DNA of 64,000 nucleotides from an uncultured Opitutaceae bacterium. Its GTDB lineage: Bacteria; Verrucomicrobiota; Verrucomicrobiia; Opitutales; Opitutaceae. The stretch is taken from positions 2,427,627 through 2,491,626 of the forward strand of contig OX638348.1 in NCBI GenBank assembly GCA_951813085.1. The letters are read 5' to 3'. The position numbers and the translations under genes are program-made. A model generated the notes under the pieces. The model did not search any database. It was given only the letters and a program-made list of their open reading frames with translations, and was not told the origin of the DNA. This document shows positions 25,343-34,275 of the stretch, one piece after another (positions within the stretch are counted from its first letter, which is position 1; each line of letters opens with the position of its first letter).

Positions 25343-28300
25343 CTACAGCTTGTCCTCAATATCCGCCTCTCTTATTTCGCTAACCCACGTCAAATGAGAA
25401 TCGCAATCTGAGGCAGCGTTTAGGCTCTCTATAATGCGATCGAGAAATTCGCTCTTAATGTGTTTTGGACAGTCATCTGGCCTCCCCATTAGATTCTGAA
25501 ATATTGCAGTATCGGTTCTGGGATTAAAATTTAGGACGTATTTTTTTGCCCAAACAGGATCTCGAGACATGCGCTCAACGTAAGCGAACGGGGCATCCCC
25601 ACCGTTCTCATCATACTTTGCCCACTGCAATAAGACAAACAACGGTGATTCTTCAGAAAGCAAAAGATCACCACCCGTTTCGGTAAAAGTCCGTATCGAT
25701 TCTAACCAGGTATCTTTTACGCGAATCAAATCATCGAATGAAAATCCTAATCTCTTTACTTCATCCGGTAATGCTTCCGAATTAATGGAATTTGCATATT
25801 TAATAAACGATCCATCTTTGACTAGTTTGTGCGCATCCAATAGCTCTAACAATGTTGCCGCGGACGCACTAAACGATGCTTTACTCGTTGTTATAGCATT
25901 CAACATAGACAATCGTGTTTCTTTGTTCTCTACAAATTTCAATAACTTACATAAATGGGATGCTATCGTTGGAGCAAGCCACCTACTAGAAGTCGACCAA
26001 CCTGAGCGCACACTAACTTGCTTGATCCAGAACGAACAAAGCTCTTGTGGAGATTCTATAACTGCATCGCTAGCGACACTCTCAAGATAACTCACCCATT
26101 CCTCAAGTTCTCCAGCTTGACGTTGTTCTTTAGCAATATGATTGCGTTCATTCGGTGATGACAAGAATCGGGTAGCTGCTCGTTTGGAAAAAGCGCAACT
26201 TGCCAGACCGCAGTGCAACAGTTTTAGTAGAGCATGACTATTTTGAATACAATTTATGCTCGGTTCCGGATCCGATCCATAGTTCATCACTATAGGGCCA
26301 CAAATTTTTGGGAACAGAAGGCATAATATCGACTTAGCAATCTCTTTTTCACGATCCGGTAAACCTAACTCACTTAGAATCCGCTCGACTTCAGGAGTTT
26401 TCCTAGAGTGATCGCTATTCTGACTAGATCTCAAACTGTAAGTCGTCATAAACTCACGAACTATACCTTCTCTCCCTACGAATCGATCTGGTTCTTTGCG
26501 AATCATCGCACCAAGACCAGGAATCTTTAGTTCGATAACTTCGAATGCAAGTAAATCTATAAACGAAACTTCACCCTTCGTACGCGGTGCCGAGATCTTC
26601 AACCGATTGCTTAATCTAATAATATCGCGAGGCGTCTCTATTAAATAAATTAAATCTGTACGATCAGCGTATGCATTCAACCAATATTCGTCATAGTGAT
26701 CTAAAGTTATATCGTGCTTATCGAGTATGATTCGAACGTGCTTATAGAAAAAGTCTTTCTTATGTATGAATGACAATCGAGGCAGCGGGTGGTTAGCTTG
26801 AATTATCTTTTCCAAATACTTCCCTCCATCCACAGTATTACCATATGATAAGGCTTCCCTAACCGGTTTTGGATCATATGCCAAGAGATATGAAACTCTT
26901 TCGAAATCGCATACTGCCTTCAGCATTTGAAATACAATTTGTATATCCCTAGGAGGAATTCGGTCAATGTCGTCGATTATTATAACAATTGGCCTAGAAA
27001 ATGACTTTATGCTAGATTCCAACTTCTCCCGTCTGCGCTGAAGACTGAGATCGCCTTCTGTCAGTTTCGATGTCGCTTCATTCGCATCTGCTAATGCTCT
27101 TAGCACTTTATCGACCATTGTTCCCCATGGCTCTACTCCAGGAATCAGTTTTATGGGAGCAAGCATCTGGGAAAAACTCAACAAATTCTTCGCTAGTTCC
27201 TTTGCATCATCTCCCGTTGAATCCGCTCCCACAGCGGCAGCTAATTCTAAAAAGAATCCTTCAATTACACCGTCTAAACTTGAGATTAACCATGGGTTAT
27301 ACTTTACGATAAGTGGTTTATCTGGATGACTAAGGAGAAAATGTTGGACCAAGTTTATGCATGAAGTTTTTCCTTCTCCCCAAGGGGCTTCGAGACCAAT
27401 AGCTATGGAGGGTTCATCTTCTCCTAATACTAAAAATTTCGCAATGGTCTGGGCATACTCAGCCCGTTCAAATTCGTCCTCACGATCACTTACAATTGGT
27501 TGCGCAGCATCCATTCTACTTGGCGTTGTGGTGATTCTCGACGGGTTTCGATCCATTGCCTGTTCAATATTAACAGCGGGACCAACGCCTTCCGGCTCGC
27601 GGACGGAGTCTATCAACTCCAACGCCTTTTCTCCCGGAGGGGCGCAAAAACGTGACAGAATCAAGGTAACGGCGAAGTTCAGCATCATGCCGATGGAACC
27701 AATTCCCTGAGGCTTGATTCCGTTCTCGAACAGTCCGAAAGTCCACGGTTTCATTCCGCCGTAAACGGATGCGATGATATAGGCTCCTGTAAAGACGATT
27801 CCGACTATCATTCCCGTCGCCGCAGGAACCGTTCCGACACGCTTCGAGAATATTCCCAGCACGAGAACCGGAAAGAAACTAGCCGCTGCCAAGCCAAAAG
27901 CGAATGCCACGACCTGGCCGACGAAGCCAGGCGGATAGATCCCGAATACGCCCGCGATCACCACCGCGACGCCGATAGTCGCCCTTCCCACAAGCAGCTT
28001 CTTTTTTTCATCCGCCTCCGGATCAATAATCTTCGCGTAGAGGTCATGAGCGACGCTCGAGGAAATCACTAAGAGTAGACCACTAGCTGTGGACAGCGCT
28101 GCTGCGAGGCCACCTGCCGCTACGAACGCGATAATCCAATCCGCCAGCCCGGCCATTTCAGGCGTTGCCAGCACAATGATATCTCGATCTGGCCCGGCGA
28201 TCCCTTTCTCGCGCATCACTTCTCGCCCGTCGATCCCTTCGGCTCCTGAGGTAGCTTTCCAAATAGCGTGCTGCTCGATGATCTCTCGCACCTCTCCAGG

Positions 28301-29395
28301 ACTGCCTTTGAAATTGAAAATCTCGTTGTCTGCCTCGGCGCTGTAGCGCACAACGCCATCCCCGTCATCGAACCACATCACGAGACCGGTCTCTTGCCAG
28401 CTCTCGAACCACTGGGGAATCTCCGCCTCGGTTTTACCGTTGAGGCTGTCGATCATGTAATACCGAGCGAATCCTGCCATAGCAGGAGCGGTCAGGTAGA
28501 GCATGGATATGAACAGCAAGGCCCAAAACGCGCTCCAACGAGCGGCCTTAATATTCTTAACCGTATAGAATCTAACGATTACATGCGGCAGGCCCGCCGT
28601 CCCCACCATCAGAGCGAGGGCGACGAAAAACACGTTCGCCTTGTCCCATCCTCCCACAAAGGTGTCCGTATAGCTGGAAAATCCTAAATCGGCCTGGATT
28701 TGATTCAGCTTATCCAGAAGGTATACCCCCTTCTCGCCTGCGATCGACTCCTTCAACGTCGAACCGAGTCCAATCTGAGGAATGGGAGTACCCGTAAGCT
28801 TGATACTAATCGCTATCGCCGGAACCAGGAAGGCGGTAATCAGAACCCAGTACTGAGCAACCTGCGTCCATGTAATTCCCTTCATACCACCTAGGGTCGC
28901 GTAAATGAATACAATGAGCATACCGATGACCACGCCTTCATTCACGTCCCGCTCCAGGAATCGAGCGAATACGACCCCTACTCCACGCATTTGCCCGGCG
29001 ACATAGGTAAAGCTAACGAAGATCGCGCAGAGCACGGCGATCACTCGCACGACGTTCGACTCATATCGATCGCCCACGAAATCCGGCACCGTGAACCGGC
29101 CCGACTTGCGCAGGTAAGGCGCGAGCAGCAAGGCCAGGAGCACGTACCCCCCGGTCCAACCCATCAGGTAGACTCCTCCGGAGTACCCCATAGTGGAAAT
29201 CAGCCCAGCCATCGAGATGAACGACGCCGCGCTCATCCAGTCTGCCGCGGTCGCCATTCCGTTGGCATGCGCGGGAACGCCCCGTCCCGCTACATAGAAT
29301 CCCTTTGTATCCTTAACGCGGCTACGCCAGGCAATATAGAGATAAAGCGAAAAGCTCAGTCCGACGAAGAGCCAGGTCCACGAGGTGACGCTCAT
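25343..29395 (-). CDS. Sodium:solute symporter fused to a KAP-type P-loop NTPase
   Basis: A single 1350-codon frame. Residues 1 to about 612 form a VC_2705-type sodium:solute symporter with about 13 helices (MGWTGGYVLLALLLAPYLRK, TYVAGQMRGVGVVFARFLERD, AADWMSAASFISMAGLIST). It ends with a PGEKALELIDSVREPEGVG tail typical of the family's C-terminus. Without a stop the frame continues into a KAP NTPase. A Met at residue 628 (27514) begins what looks like a natural KAP start, then Walker A (APWGEGKTS, 670-678) and Walker B (IVIIIDDIDRIPPRD). The KAP part is AT-rich (18 of 60 GC in 26641-26700), the symporter is not (36 of 60 in 29041-29100). KAP NTPases occur in defence-type islands. It may be one fused protein, or two made from an internal start. 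Confidence 0.88.
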   Translation of the reverse strand: MSVTSWTWLFVGLSFSLYLYIAWRSRVKDTKGFYVAGRGVPAHANGMATAADWMSAASFISMAGLISTMGYSGGVYLMGWTGGYVLLALLLAPYLRKSGRFTVPDFVGDRYESNVVRVIAVLCAIFVSFTYVAGQMRGVGVVFARFLERDVNEGVVIGMLIVFIYATLGGMKGITWTQVAQYWVLITAFLVPAIAISIKLTGTPIPQIGLGSTLKESIAGEKGVYLLDKLNQIQADLGFSSYTDTFVGGWDKANVFFVALALMVGTAGLPHVIVRFYTVKNIKAARWSAFWALLFISMLYLTAPAMAGFARYYMIDSLNGKTEAEIPQWFESWQETGLVMWFDDGDGVVRYSAEADNEIFNFKGSPGEVREIIEQHAIWKATSGAEGIDGREVMREKGIAGPDRDIIVLATPEMAGLADWIIAFVAAGGLAAALSTASGLLLVISSSVAHDLYAKIIDPEADEKKKLLVGRATIGVAVVIAGVFGIYPPGFVGQVVAFAFGLAAASFFPVLVLGIFSKRVGTVPAATGMIVGIVFTGAYIIASVYGGMKPWTFGLFENGIKPQGIGSIGMMLNFAVTLILSRFCAPPGEKALELIDSVREPEGVGPAVNIEQAMDRNPSRITTTPSRMDAAQPIVSDREDEFERAEYAQTIAKFLVLGEDEPSIAIGLEAPWGEGKTSCINLVQHFLLSHPDKPLIVKYNPWLISSLDGVIEGFFLELAAAVGADSTGDDAKELAKNLLSFSQMLAPIKLIPGVEPWGTMVDKVLRALADANEATSKLTEGDLSLQRRREKLESSIKSFSRPIVIIIDDIDRIPPRDIQIVFQMLKAVCDFERVSYLLAYDPKPVREALSYGNTVDGGKYLEKIIQANHPLPRLSFIHKKDFFYKHVRIILDKHDITLDHYDEYWLNAYADRTDLIYLIETPRDIIRLSNRLKISAPRTKGEVSFIDLLAFEVIELKIPGLGAMIRKEPDRFVGREGIVREFMTTYSLRSSQNSDHSRKTPEVERILSELGLPDREKEIAKSILCLLFPKICGPIVMNYGSDPEPSINCIQNSHALLKLLHCGLASCAFSKRAATRFLSSPNERNHIAKEQRQAGELEEWVSYLESVASDAVIESPQELCSFWIKQVSVRSGWSTSSRWLAPTIASHLCKLLKFVENKETRLSMLNAITTSKASFSASAATLLELLDAHKLVKDGSFIKYANSINSEALPDEVKRLGFSFDDLIRVKDTWLESIRTFTETGGDLLLSEESPLFVLLQWAKYDENGGDAPFAYVERMSRDPVWAKKYVLNFNPRTDTAIFQNLMGRPDDCPKHIKSEFLDRIIESLNAASDCDSHLTWVSEIREADIEDKL

Positions 29396-29724
29396 ATGCC
29401 CCCTCCCGACTGATTATTCTCATCCTTAAGAGTTTCATGATGCGTCTCATCCCGCTTGTTCATGATCAAGCAGAAAACGAGAATCAACAGCACGAACACG
29501 ACAATGCTGCCTTGCTGCGCAAACCAGAAACCTAATGGAAAACCGCCTATCTTGATTTCATTCAAGGTATCGGCAAACACGATGCCGCATCCTAGGCCCG
29601 CGAGCCCCCAGATCGCCAGGAGCGTCAGCATTATGCGGACATTTCCCAACCAATATTTCTTCAAGTTCGATTGGTAGGATTCCGAACGGCGTGAGCCGCT
29701 ATTCTCTGAGGAAGATTCGCTCAT
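29392..29724 (-). CDS. Small subunit of sodium:solute symporter (DUF4212)
   Basis: 110 residues with two transmembrane helices (RIMLTLLAIWGLAGLGCGIVFAD and FWFAQQGSIVVFVLLILVFCLIM), the pattern of DUF4212 proteins (YWLGNVRIM..., GGFPLGFWFAQQGS). In this family the small protein is always encoded just before the large symporter. Here its stop overlaps the symporter ATG (ATGA). I chose ATG 29724; an upstream in-frame start at 29868 would add a Cys-rich stretch not seen in the family. Confidence 0.9.
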   Translation of the reverse strand: MSESSSENSGSRRSESYQSNLKKYWLGNVRIMLTLLAIWGLAGLGCGIVFADTLNEIKIGGFPLGFWFAQQGSIVVFVLLILVFCLIMNKRDETHHETLKDENNQSGGGI

Positions 29725-29923
29725 ATGCGGGGAATAGCTAGAGGGTTTGTCGAAAGCCGCGAAGTATGGAGAGACCCTCGACAGCCCCGCAAGCTGTTTC
29801 TTTGCGGGACAGCAATACCCCAAACAGCCGAAAGACAAGAGAAAGGCGATCGCTGCGCGGGCGTTCAATTCAAGCTTCGCAAAGTAGCAGGTAACGAATC
29901 CCGTTCAACACGCTTCTATCCCG

Positions 29924-30208
29924 CTACTTTTGGAGTATCTTCTCCCACTCGCTATCTGCCTTCTCGACGAGCTTGGATTCCAAAGTCTTGGGTTGCTTCT
30001 TATTCCACCGCTTGAGGGTATCGCCCCAGAACCCGTTGTAGAACAAGTAGTTCTTTCCGCCAATGATCTTGAAGCTCATCGGGTCGACTTCTACCTTATC
30101 GCCTTCAAGCATGGCATAGGCACACCAACCACCATAGGCCGGAAGGTATCTTTCCGGATCCGACTGAAAGGCGATTAGATACGCGCGCCAGTCGCGATCG
30201 ATTCCCAA
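29924..30208 (-). CDS. YHS-domain protein, probably N-terminally truncated
   Basis: 94 residues beginning at a TTG codon. The core FQSDPERYLPAYGGWCAYAM is a clear YHS-type (heavy-metal or heme-associated) motif, followed by KIIGGKNYLFYNGFWGDTLKRW. Full-length relatives are about 150 residues and carry a GYDPVAYF segment before this part. That segment is absent in all upstream frames, so the gene looks truncated, although a divergent short form is possible. It sits between the DUF4212 gene and galM. Confidence 0.6.
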   Translation of the reverse strand: MGIDRDWRAYLIAFQSDPERYLPAYGGWCAYAMLEGDKVEVDPMSFKIIGGKNYLFYNGFWGDTLKRWNKKQPKTLESKLVEKADSEWEKILQK

Positions 30209-30248
30209 AAGTTTCCTTATAGGGATAGTTCTAGGGCCTCTTCCCCGC

Positions 30249-31265
30249 TTAAGAATCTACGCCAAATCTATAGACCGTAGTAGAACGATAAGTCTCCCCT
30301 GGATTCAATCGCGATGATGGAAAGCTGGCTTGATTCGGAGAGTCGGGGAATCGTTGGGTCTCCACGCAAAATCCGCTCCGTCGATTGTAGGCAGCGCCTC
30401 CTTTCCCTTTCGCCGTACCATCAAGAAAGTTTCCGCTGTAGAATTGGGCGCCTGGCTCCGTGGTCAAGGTCTCCAAGGTCCTTCCCGATGAGGGATCGAT
30501 GATAAATGCGGCTCGTTCTAACGCGCCTGATTGGCTCTTGTTAAGGGCAAAATTATGGTCGTAGCCTCCGCCGCGTTTCATCTGGTCGTGACCCGAATCG
30601 ATGCGCGTGCCGATCGGTTGCCGTTCCCTGAAGTCAAACGGAGTCCCTTCAACCAACTCGAGCGTACCGATGGGTATCAATGATTCGTCTACTGGAGTAA
30701 AGTGGTCCGCATTGATAATTGCCTCATGATCCAGGCAGCTCCCTGACGCATGGCCGCTTAGATTGAAGTAGGTATGCTGCGTTAAGCTGACGACCGTTGG
30801 CTTGTCAGTGGTCGCTTCATAGTCAATAATCCACTCGTTGTCGTCCGTCAATTTATAGGTAATGGTGACGTCCAAATTTCCTGGATACCCTTCCTCTCCA
30901 TCTGCGCTCACTCGATGCATCCTGATACCGGTAAACCCAGCGCCTTCGATCGATTGGGTGTCCCACAAGACCTTGTCGAATCCAACCAGACCGCCGTGTA
31001 AATGATTCTCCCCGTTGTTGATGGCGAGGTTGTAATCCGTGCCGTCAATCGAGAATGTTCCTTTTCCAATACGATTTCCGTAACGACCGATCAAAGCTCC
31101 GAAATAGGGCGAATCCGAACCGTATTCCTTCATCGTATCGAAACCCAAAACAACATCGGCGAATTCACCGTTTCGATCGGGGGCATGAAGCTCCCTTACG
31201 ATACCGCCGTAGTCGGAAACGATCATTCTCAAACCATTGGCGTTATTCAATTTGAATTCCTGCAT
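30249..31265 (-). CDS. galM: Aldose 1-epimerase
   Basis: Interconverts alpha and beta anomers of glucose or galactose. The 338 residues show the family blocks: GRYGNRIGKGTFSIDG, NGENHLHGG (substrate His), LTQHTYFNLSGH (catalytic His), GYDHNFALN and the C-terminal CVETQRFPDSPNQ (catalytic Glu). No signal peptide, so it is cytoplasmic. It is divergent from a sulfatase gene, with a palindrome between the two that could coordinate them. Confidence 0.95.
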   Translation of the reverse strand: MQEFKLNNANGLRMIVSDYGGIVRELHAPDRNGEFADVVLGFDTMKEYGSDSPYFGALIGRYGNRIGKGTFSIDGTDYNLAINNGENHLHGGLVGFDKVLWDTQSIEGAGFTGIRMHRVSADGEEGYPGNLDVTITYKLTDDNEWIIDYEATTDKPTVVSLTQHTYFNLSGHASGSCLDHEAIINADHFTPVDESLIPIGTLELVEGTPFDFRERQPIGTRIDSGHDQMKRGGGYDHNFALNKSQSGALERAAFIIDPSSGRTLETLTTEPGAQFYSGNFLDGTAKGKGGAAYNRRSGFCVETQRFPDSPNQASFPSSRLNPGETYRSTTVYRFGVDS

Positions 31266-31299
31266 GGATGACCGGGATATAACGCTCCTTTGACCACAG

Positions 31300-31338
31300 G
31301 GTCAAGTACGAGCCACTTGAACGGCTCAGTACTTGACC
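31300..31338. promoter_or_regulatory. Palindrome between divergent galM and sulfatase genes
   Basis: GGTCAAGTACGAGCC (31300-31314) and GGCTCAGTACTTGACC (31323-31338) are inverted copies with one extra base in the right arm. The site lies 35 bp upstream of the galM start and about 70 bp before the sulfatase start preferred here. Position and symmetry fit an operator for a sugar-responsive repressor; a leader hairpin is the alternative. Confidence 0.5.
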
Positions 31339-31409
31339 TCGACCTGCATACGACAAACCCTCGGTGCTTAACGAAGGCACGCTCGCCTTTCAATACCGAG
31401 AATCTAAAC

Positions 31410-32846
31410 GTGAACGCTCCCAATCTACTTTTTATAATTTCTGACGAGCACCAGAAACATGTAGCAGCCTGCTACGGCAATGCTCAGAACGTGACCCCCA
31501 ATTTAGATGCGCTCGCTGAACGCGGCACTCTTTTCAATCGAGCCTACACAACGTGCCCGATATGCGTCCCCGCCAGAGCGTCCTTGGCCACCGGCAAGTA
31601 TGTCCATGAGATTCGAAACTGGGACAATGCCTTTCCCTACAATGGGAGCGAGCGTTCCTGGCACCACGAAGTTCGAGACGCCGGAATCACCTGCGATCTC
31701 ATAGGCAAGCTGCATTTCCGCAGCGCCGAGGACGACAATGGCTTCTCAAACGAGATTCAGCCACTGCATGTCGTCAATGGCATGGGCGACCCTCTTGGTT
31801 GCCTGCGAGCGGATCCTCCAGTTCGTAAGCGTCGGGGAGGCATCAATTCAGCCGGCGAAGGAGACACCACTTACCAGCAATACGATATTTCCAATGCGGA
31901 TGAAGCCATCGCTTGGCTTGAATCACGCCCCGAGGACTCCGGTCCTTGGGTCCTATTCCTTTCCTTCGTCTGCCCCCACCCCCCATACAAAGTCAAAAAG
32001 GAGTACTTGGATAAATTCAACCCTGAGCAACTCCCTCTCCCACCGCAGTGGAAGCAAGAAGATTGGCCGCAGCATCCCCACTACGTTCACATGCGCAAGT
32101 ATTTCGATGCGGAGGAACAGCACACCGGCGAGCAAATCCAGCGATTGATACATGCCTACTATGGCCTGACCCATTTTTTGGATACTCAATTTGGACGTGT
32201 ACTCGACCGGCTAGACGCCACTGGGCTCGCCGACTCAACTCGGGTACTGTATTCTACCGACCACGGGGAATGCCTCTCTGCCCGAGGCCTCTTTGGAAAA
32301 TTCACGCACTACGAAGAGTCCGGCGGCATCCCTATGATCCTCGCCGGTCCCGGAATCCCACAAGGGAAAGTCTGCGAAACTCCCGTTTCGCTCTTGGACG
32401 TGCATGCGACCGTCTACGACAACTTCAATCTCGACATCGAGACGCATCGCAATGCCCGATCCTTAATCGAGCTTTCCCAACTAAACGAGCAATCCCGAGT
32501 CGTGTTTGGCGAGTACCATGCATTGAACAGCGAGAACGGGTCGTTTCTTCTAACCGACAATCGATACAAGCTCATCTATCACGCCAATCAAGAACCGCAG
32601 CTATTCGACCTGAAGAACGATCCAGACGAAATAGATGACTTGTCCCAAAAGGCGGAATACGCAAACGAACTGGAACGGCTAAAATCAGAGCTTTTCAAGA
32701 TCTGCGATCCAGAGGCGGTCGATGCTCAGGCGAAAAAGGATCAGGAAAAACTCGTCAATTCCCTGGGTGGAGTCGAGGCCCTAAGAGCGCGTGGATTTTT
32801 TGAAAATTCCCCTGTTCCAGGAGAAGCGCCCGCCTACAAATCGTAA
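31410..32846 (+). CDS. Sulfatase (formylglycine-dependent, type I)
   Basis: Hydrolyses a sulfate ester. The active-site signature is CVPARASLATGKY, with Cys to be converted to formylglycine (CxPAR in place of the more common CxPSR). Metal ligands lie in FIISDEHQ and YSTDHGECLSARGLFGKFTHYEE. There is no signal peptide, so it acts in the cytoplasm unless exported otherwise; choline-sulfatase-like enzymes behave this way. I prefer GTG 31410 (VNAPNLLFII). An upstream in-frame TTG at 31290 would add 40 residues encoded across the palindrome and unlike any sulfatase. Length from GTG is 478 residues. No maturase gene is in the window. Confidence 0.88.
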   Translation: MNAPNLLFIISDEHQKHVAACYGNAQNVTPNLDALAERGTLFNRAYTTCPICVPARASLATGKYVHEIRNWDNAFPYNGSERSWHHEVRDAGITCDLIGKLHFRSAEDDNGFSNEIQPLHVVNGMGDPLGCLRADPPVRKRRGGINSAGEGDTTYQQYDISNADEAIAWLESRPEDSGPWVLFLSFVCPHPPYKVKKEYLDKFNPEQLPLPPQWKQEDWPQHPHYVHMRKYFDAEEQHTGEQIQRLIHAYYGLTHFLDTQFGRVLDRLDATGLADSTRVLYSTDHGECLSARGLFGKFTHYEESGGIPMILAGPGIPQGKVCETPVSLLDVHATVYDNFNLDIETHRNARSLIELSQLNEQSRVVFGEYHALNSENGSFLLTDNRYKLIYHANQEPQLFDLKNDPDEIDDLSQKAEYANELERLKSELFKICDPEAVDAQAKKDQEKLVNSLGGVEALRARGFFENSPVPGEAPAYKS

Positions 32847-32873
32847 TACGCAGACAGCAACTAGAATCGGCCT

Positions 32874-33086
32874 CTATACGGGAAGATTGCTGTCTTCCAT
32901 ATTATTGATGGGTTCCAATACCGTCTCCTTTACGTCACTAGCTTCCAAAGGCTTCATGCCAATCGGTGGTTTATTGTCGTGGTTGGGTTCCCCTTTTTCA
33001 TCAACTGGGAAGCGCTCCTGCGAGCGAATAAGTCGCGCTAGCACCTTTCCCAACTTTGGATTGAGTTTCGTTATCGTCTCGTTCAT
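32874..33086 (-). CDS. Possible small hydrophilic protein
   Basis: A 70-codon frame from ATG (MNETITKLNPKLGKVLARLI) to a stop, convergent with the sulfatase gene (27 bp gap). It is polar and Pro-rich in its second half, with no motif and no clear ribosome binding site. It may be real or chance. Confidence 0.35.
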   Translation of the reverse strand: MNETITKLNPKLGKVLARLIRSQERFPVDEKGEPNHDNKPPIGMKPLEASDVKETVLEPINNMEDSNLPV

Positions 33087-33516
33087 GACATTCGTTTATG
33101 GGTACGCCAACTAGCCAGCTCGAACCGGATACGAAACTCTCCGCTCAAAAGCGAACGAGTTTCGTCCCGGATCGGTAGAAATAGATTCTAACTCAAGCAT
33201 CCGAGAATTCGGTCGCCCAAGCTCTGACCATAATGGCTATGAAGTCAAAACGCGCGGATCTTCTATTCGGAATAATAAGAGTGAATAGAGGATGCGACTA
33301 GATATAGAACACTGAACAATAATGGTATGCTCCTTACTATCGTACCAATCCTATTTCAAATAACAGGGATCTCTCAAACCTGATCAATTTATAGGGAATT
33401 CATACGCAATCCGCGCGACGTTTGGAAAAGCGCCTAAGAGAATGCAGACAACTGAGCGCTATCCCTTGGCGCGAGGCATGAGCAATGCCCTCTATCGGCA
33501 ATCTTTGGTAGGGAGA
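33087..33516. other. Intergenic stretch without recognised content
   Basis: About 430 bp between the small hypothetical frame and the hisA stop. I see no credible reading frame, RNA gene, long repeat or terminator here. Composition is lower in GC than in the neighbouring genes. Confidence 0.6.
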
Positions 33517-34275
33517 TCAGGATGACGGCTTCCAAGCCACCACATCATCATAAGGAATATTGCCGCCGAAAATATCGAGGGCGCTCCCTATCGTAAGGTC
33601 AACTTTGCCCCTCCCCAATCGGTTGACGCGATCGAGGTCCTCGAACTCTCTCGCGCCTCCGGCATAGGTGACCGGAATAGAGCATGCCTCGGCCAGTAGA
33701 GTCACAAGCGATTCCTCTATTCCTGACATACGTCCCTCCACATCTACTCCGTGGACTAGGAACTCGCTACAGTATTCAGATAGATCCGACAGGGTTTCAG
33801 CATTGACTTCCGTTTCCGTAAAACGAGTCCACCGATCCGTCACCACCCAATAGGCGCCTTCTCGCAATCGGCAGCTCAGATCTAAAACCAATCGATGGGA
33901 GCCGATCGAACGCTCCAATTGGCGCAACCGATTAAAATCAATCGTTCCCTTCGAAAAAGCGTACGATGTTACAATCAAATGACTGGCGCCGGCATCCAAG
34001 TAGGCAGAGGCATTTTCAGGCGTAGCGCCCCCTCCGTATTGCAGCCCTCCAGGAAATGCGCGGAGAGCTTCAAACGCCGCCTCTTGATTGCCTGGACCCA
34101 GAGCGATTACATGCCCTCCGTCGAGACCGTCTGCCCGATAGCGTTTGGCGAAGGCGCTTGGGGGCTGTTCAGAAACGTAGTTGGTCACCACTGAATCGTT
34201 CTCGCCGGAAATCGAACCTCCAACAATTTGGACTACTTTCCCTTCCCTCAAATCTATGCATGGTCGAAATCTCAT
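33517..34275 (-). CDS. hisA: ProFAR isomerase HisA, eukaryotic type
   Basis: Fourth step of histidine synthesis: isomerises ProFAR to PRFAR in a TIM barrel. The sequence follows the eukaryotic HIS6 form, not the usual bacterial HisA: FRPCIDLREGKVVQIVGG, YVSEQPPSAFAKRYRADGLDGGHVIALGPGN, GGLQYGGGATPENA, GASHLIVTSYAFSKG, LVLDLSCR, EFLVHGVDVEGRMSGIEE and GKVDLTIGSALDIFGGN. The 252 residues are near the family length. It starts directly after the TAA of the acyltransferase gene (no gap), so it is cotranscribed with a lipid operon. hisG is 24 kb away; other his genes are not in the window. Confidence 0.93.
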   Translation of the reverse strand: MRFRPCIDLREGKVVQIVGGSISGENDSVVTNYVSEQPPSAFAKRYRADGLDGGHVIALGPGNQEAAFEALRAFPGGLQYGGGATPENASAYLDAGASHLIVTSYAFSKGTIDFNRLRQLERSIGSHRLVLDLSCRLREGAYWVVTDRWTRFTETEVNAETLSDLSEYCSEFLVHGVDVEGRMSGIEESLVTLLAEACSIPVTYAGGAREFEDLDRVNRLGRGKVDLTIGSALDIFGGNIPYDDVVAWKPSS

